Below are positions 60,501 through 64,000 of a DNA stretch of 64,000 nucleotides, in pieces (position 1 is the first letter of the stretch; each line of letters starts with the position of its first letter). Source of the DNA: Sipunculus nudus (Eukaryota; Annelida; Sipuncula; Golfingiida; Sipunculidae); assembly GCA_026874595.1 (NCBI GenBank), contig CM049307.1:35692862-35756861 (forward strand), written 5' to 3'. The notes under the pieces are model-generated. The model ran no database searches, had not been told where the DNA came from, and saw only the letters and a program-made list of their open reading frames with translations. The position numbers and the translations under genes are program-made.

Positions 60501-63500
60501 CCCCCCAAAAAATGTAAAGGATGGTTCTCAGGCCCTGCCTGTGTCAATTTTAAACCCCCCCCCCCCCTGTCAAATATTTTTATTTTGGTTTTCATCTTTC
60601 AAGAAGATAAAATAATACAATTTTGATAAGTTCTCCTTTGTTATGTTGGGCTTTTACCTGTTTAGAAAAAGAATTATGTTATTATCTTGCTTTTCCCTGA
60701 TCATATGACATTTTTATCGAAACATACAAAAAAAGGTAATACAAAAAACCTGCCCACCCGCACTGAATTCTGAATAAAAGTGCCCGAGAACCATACCTTT
60801 TTTTTTGGCCTTACCTCTCTGGGTGAATTCCTGTGTGTCATATAACCAGGCAGCGAGCGTCTGATGGCTGCAGACTCCCTCCCTGGGTTGATGGAGGAAA
60901 GCTCCTCATCAAACTCGTCTATTGGAGTGAGACCATCATGCGTGTCTCTCCTGTCTACAGCTCGCAGTGTATCTTTAGACTGTGAAGACTGTTTCTTATC
61001 TTTAACTCGTTCTGTCTGAGGTACCTGTGCTTGTGCTACTTTATCGATAGCTAACTGGTCAGTGACTGTGACTGCCTTGTTCGGTACAGTTTGTTGCCTT
61101 CCTTTAAGCTGTGTGCTGCGTCGTCTGTTGTGTGATGCAAGTGAACTTGTTGATCCCATCTGATTTAGTGTTGACTGAGAACCAGTCAGGTGACTTGATG
61201 GATACAGATCATCGAGAAAGTCAAAATTCAGCAGAGATGCAGCTGAAATTAAAAATCACCAGATTTATCATCTACTGTTAGAACCTTATCTGAACAGGAA
61301 TGGAAAATATTTTCTATGCAAGATTTTGTTCAGAAAGTGCCAAATGAAATTGTTTTCATTCAACAGCAGGAGCACTAGTTGAGAGATATTAGCAATCAAA
61401 GAGAAAAAAATTCCAAATTTGGGGAGCAAATGCAGTTTAATTTATATGAACTCAACAGGTGACTGTTGCCTACCTGTGCAAACTTCATTATATAAGCACC
61501 ACACTGACTTTTCTTATATAATCTTCCAAAAATGATAGTTTTCTTTTGTCTGCCATTTCTTTACAATTAATTAAACATTGAAAAAATAAATTTCAGTTAA
61601 AATTCAATCCTTACTTGCCTGACAAGATAAATATTTTTTAAAGTAAGTTTTTATCTGATTTTCATACATTGTTAACTTCCACCTGAACCTTTCCACTGGA
61701 AATGAGATGGTCAGTTATAATGATTAAATTTTCAGTAGTGTCATAGTATTGTTAGTGAGGTACATACACAACTTCTAAGACTTACTTTTCTTCTGTTGTT
61801 TATTAGAGTTATTCATAATATCCTCTCTGATTTTAATGTTGGGAGGCTCCAGTGCTTCCATATTCCACTGCATCCAAGTACGAGGGGCGGGCCTAATTCC
61901 TGTCAATCACAGAGAATCACTGTGGTCATGTATATATAGGCATAACTGGATCATTTTGTTATGCAAAAAGTTCAGATTGTAACAGCTATGACAAGTATAA
62001 TTCTACTTCAAATATCTCATTTCTACTTTTGGTTTTAATGATGTTTCAAAGTGTAACTCCCTTTACTAATTACTCAAAACCATAATTTGTAATTCTATTG
62101 ATCTGTCATCTATGATTTATTATTGCATGTTATTCCATTATTTTCTCACTCTGATCTACATTTGTTTTCATATTTAACTGGTGAAATGGAGATTATTTTA
62201 TGAAGAACAGTAAAGAAGAATAGGGCACCAGGTATGCATCCTACAGCTTAAAATGTGTGACACAAGATTCATACAGTAAGGTGGCTGTACTTCTGAATTA
62301 GTTAAGAATTTTAAATATGAATTTAAACAAATCTCTGTTATGAATGTGGTGAGGACACAGATGACTGACAAGGGTTGGACAGACAGATGTAAGAGATTGG
62401 AAAGCAAGATTCATTGTTTAACCAGTCAGTAAAATAAATTATGTATACCCCACAGCATCCTCAATGAACAAAGAGCATCAAAAGAGCAACAGTACATAAA
62501 ACCTTCATTATATTTCACACTGGATTATAAATACCTTCTGTACTAGGATTCTACCAAATGAACTTTCATTACCTGCCACCCATTCATACACTAAATTGAC
62601 CAGATCTTCTTTAAACTGTTCTCCAAACTGACGGTAAGAGTCGGGGAATGATTCGCAGAAAGCTGCATAAACTGTCTGGGCAAGAAGGCATGGATAATCC
62701 TGGAATATAGAAACAATAACACAGATATGATAACACTGAAAATAAGACAAAAGTTTAGAATGTTACTTCACCAATTTATGAAATTGTCCACCCCTATTTT
62801 ACCATTGTAAAATTTAAAGTATACATGTATTTGAAAAGCTCCTACACAATGCCCACACATAATGCTATACAAAGAAGCAAAGGAAAACTATAACTTTTAC
62901 TTATTTTCAAGAGTATTTCCTATTAAGCACTACATGTTATTCATAACTATATGGAACAATACAAAGACCATTCAATGGCTCATGAGTCTGTAACACTGAG
63001 TTAAACAAACAAAATATATGAATGCACTGTGGATAAAATTATTATAAATAGCTGGAACCATAGACAAAATACACACCCTGAGGAAGACCTCTCTGTAGTT
63101 AGGATGGTTAGCATATGTCAGCAGCTTGACGTAGTTAAAGGCCGTGCGGTTAAACAGCTTGACCTGGTTATGTCTGCTGCTCTGGTACTTCTCAAGGAAC
63201 AACCACCAAAATATGTCCTGCAATGAAGTATGGCAGGAAAGCTTGAGGTTGGTAAAGTACACAGATTCTTCAAATTAATGTCAAGATTTCTAAATATCGG
63301 ATAAATGCAACATCAAGAAGAAAAGAATAAAAAGTCCTCTCACAATATGTACATCTTTTACATCTAATTAAATACAACACAGTAATCCTTGTTAATTGCC
63401 ATTCATTTACTTGCCTTACATGCCTATTGACAGAAAAAGAAATTCTCATTTTAAGATGTTCTAATCACTTTTTCTAAGCAATTTGCAGAACATGTGATCT

Positions 63501-64000
63501 GTAATTTTCTGACTGTGGTGTATGACAGCAAGCTTGGGGCTCATTTTTTCTATATTTTATGTGTTGTTACTTAATGTTTATTATTACATTAAATCAAGTG
63601 TGATATGTTCATTGTGGCTGTGGTGCAGGCAATAGAATGTCACCTGATATCAGATACATCACATCATGTTAATCTTTATGAATTTTTGATACAACAGTTA
63701 CAAAAGAATTTAAAAATTATTTTGATATAACTAACCTGTAAAACTGCCTGAGACATCTGTGAGTAGAACAACCTCTCAAATACTGGTCGATACTGACTCT
63801 GAAATAAGCAAAAAATTAACAAATGAAACTGGCTAAATATCCTAGAAAAAAGGATAATATGCACATCAAGTTGTTTATGTGTATTAGAATTACTGTTCTT
63901 AGCATGTCAAAGGAGATAAAAACACTGAATACTTGAACATTTAAAATTGTATATTATAAAGTACCATTTTACCCATTTTTTTGTGGGCAATGCTTCTCTG
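57546..64000 (-). CDS. FAM227 family protein (FWWh region), 3' part
   Basis: Exons on the minus strand: probable partial exon 64000-63973, then 63798-63736, 63217-63077, 62699-62573, 61899-61786, 61242-60815, 60101-59944, 59239-59162, 58261-58114 and 57665-57546 (stop TGA). All phases join to give about 467 residues. DIFWWLFLEKYQ followed by VKLFNRTAFNYVKLL is the FWWh region that defines the FAM227 family. Later come VYEWVAG, FNINGQSPLVAHFL and TYKDVIHESYRT. The C-terminal exons encode a charged, probably helical tail (AKEHARFLKTQRQATKEFQSRE). The function is unknown to me; whether it is the A or B type was not resolved. One intron appears to be of the minor AT-AC class. Confidence 0.8.
58395..58960. 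repeat. Dispersed repeat in a FAM227 intron
   Basis: Two related parts share gttcaatgta, tttgcatgttcatagatcttgga (or tgtgcatgtccatggatcttgga) and ggtggcgcca words. Open frames of 70-125 codons over it are by-products. The class was not determined. Confidence 0.45.
59240..59943 (-). other. Probable U12-type AT-AC intron in the FAM227 gene
   Basis: No usable GT donor lies near the end of the exon at 60101-59944. The intron begins ATATCCTTTT, matching the minor-spliceosome donor consensus. Near its 3' end is TCCTTAAC (59248-59256 on the minus strand), a U12 branch-site match, followed by ATTGACAC and the exon. Using AC as acceptor joins CC to A in frame (P-L-D-S-K-T-Y-K). Ending the intron at the earlier AC gives a stop codon. 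Confidence 0.8.
60513..60807 (+). mobile_element. MITE with GGTATGGTTCTC-type ends, copy 2, beside a splice donor
   Basis: Left end AAGGATGGTTCTCAGG and right end, read inward, AAGGTATGGTTCTCGGG form inverted repeats of about 16 bp. It lies in the intron that starts at 60814, so its edge is only about 8 bp from the donor of the large FAM227 exon. A C run is at about 60556-60567. Confidence 0.65.

Overview
The window is eukaryotic, intron-rich and AT-rich. It carries many long TA microsatellites, a high density of small DNA transposons and Helitron-like repeats, and genes with short phase-consistent exons split by GT-AG introns. The repeat style (elements with tandem cores ending in CTAG, frequent TAGGCCTA words, a tRNA-derived SINE) suggests a marine invertebrate, most likely a bivalve mollusc. 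That assignment rests on pattern recognition and was not searched.

Four host gene loci can be assembled with every splice phase checked. (1) Positions 1-2010 (+): the 3' part of a secreted phospholipase A2 gene. (2) 20649-27581 (+) and (3) 40593-51931 (+): two paralogous ten-exon genes for a TK2/dNK-type deoxyribonucleoside kinase (253 and 239 aa). (4) 57546 to the right edge (-): the 3' part of a FAM227 (FWWh-region) gene, which contains an apparent U12-type AT-AC intron. A broken second phospholipase A2 copy lies at about 29.5-30.96 kb.

The layout is explained by one tandem segmental duplication of about 27-29 kb. Segment 1 (about 0.44-29.1 kb: phospholipase A2, SINE, spacer, kinase A) is repeated as segment 2 (about 29.5-56.8 kb: phospholipase A2 remnant, SINE, spacer, kinase B). 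The FAM227 gene follows, outside the duplication. Each segment later gained its own insertions, so presence or absence between the copies gives clean element boundaries.

Segment 1 holds the most striking object: a 15.1-kb CACTA/EnSpm-type DNA transposon (3097-18209). It has CACT-type termini, subterminal palindromic arrays and a probable 3-bp target duplication. It encodes a 798-aa zinc-finger transposase as one uninterrupted ORF. That ORF lies inside an intron of a second transposon gene, a five-exon 489-aa SAM-domain protein transcribed in the same direction. Inside the transposon sit a recent 1.13-kb tandem duplication, a hAT-like MITE and, within that MITE, a piggyBac-like MITE.

Segment 2 holds a large inverted repeat (31.7-35.5 kb), several MITEs, a 3.2-kb Helitron-like element with 17 tandem repeats full of AGGTCA half-sites (45637-48821, in a kinase B intron), and a 13-unit satellite (54.36-56.53 kb).

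The two kinases appear to be diverging. Both carry unusual residues at the nucleoside-binding positions. Kinase A has further changes at conserved sites and a different start codon, while the E2F/CCAAT-like promoter core is kept in both.
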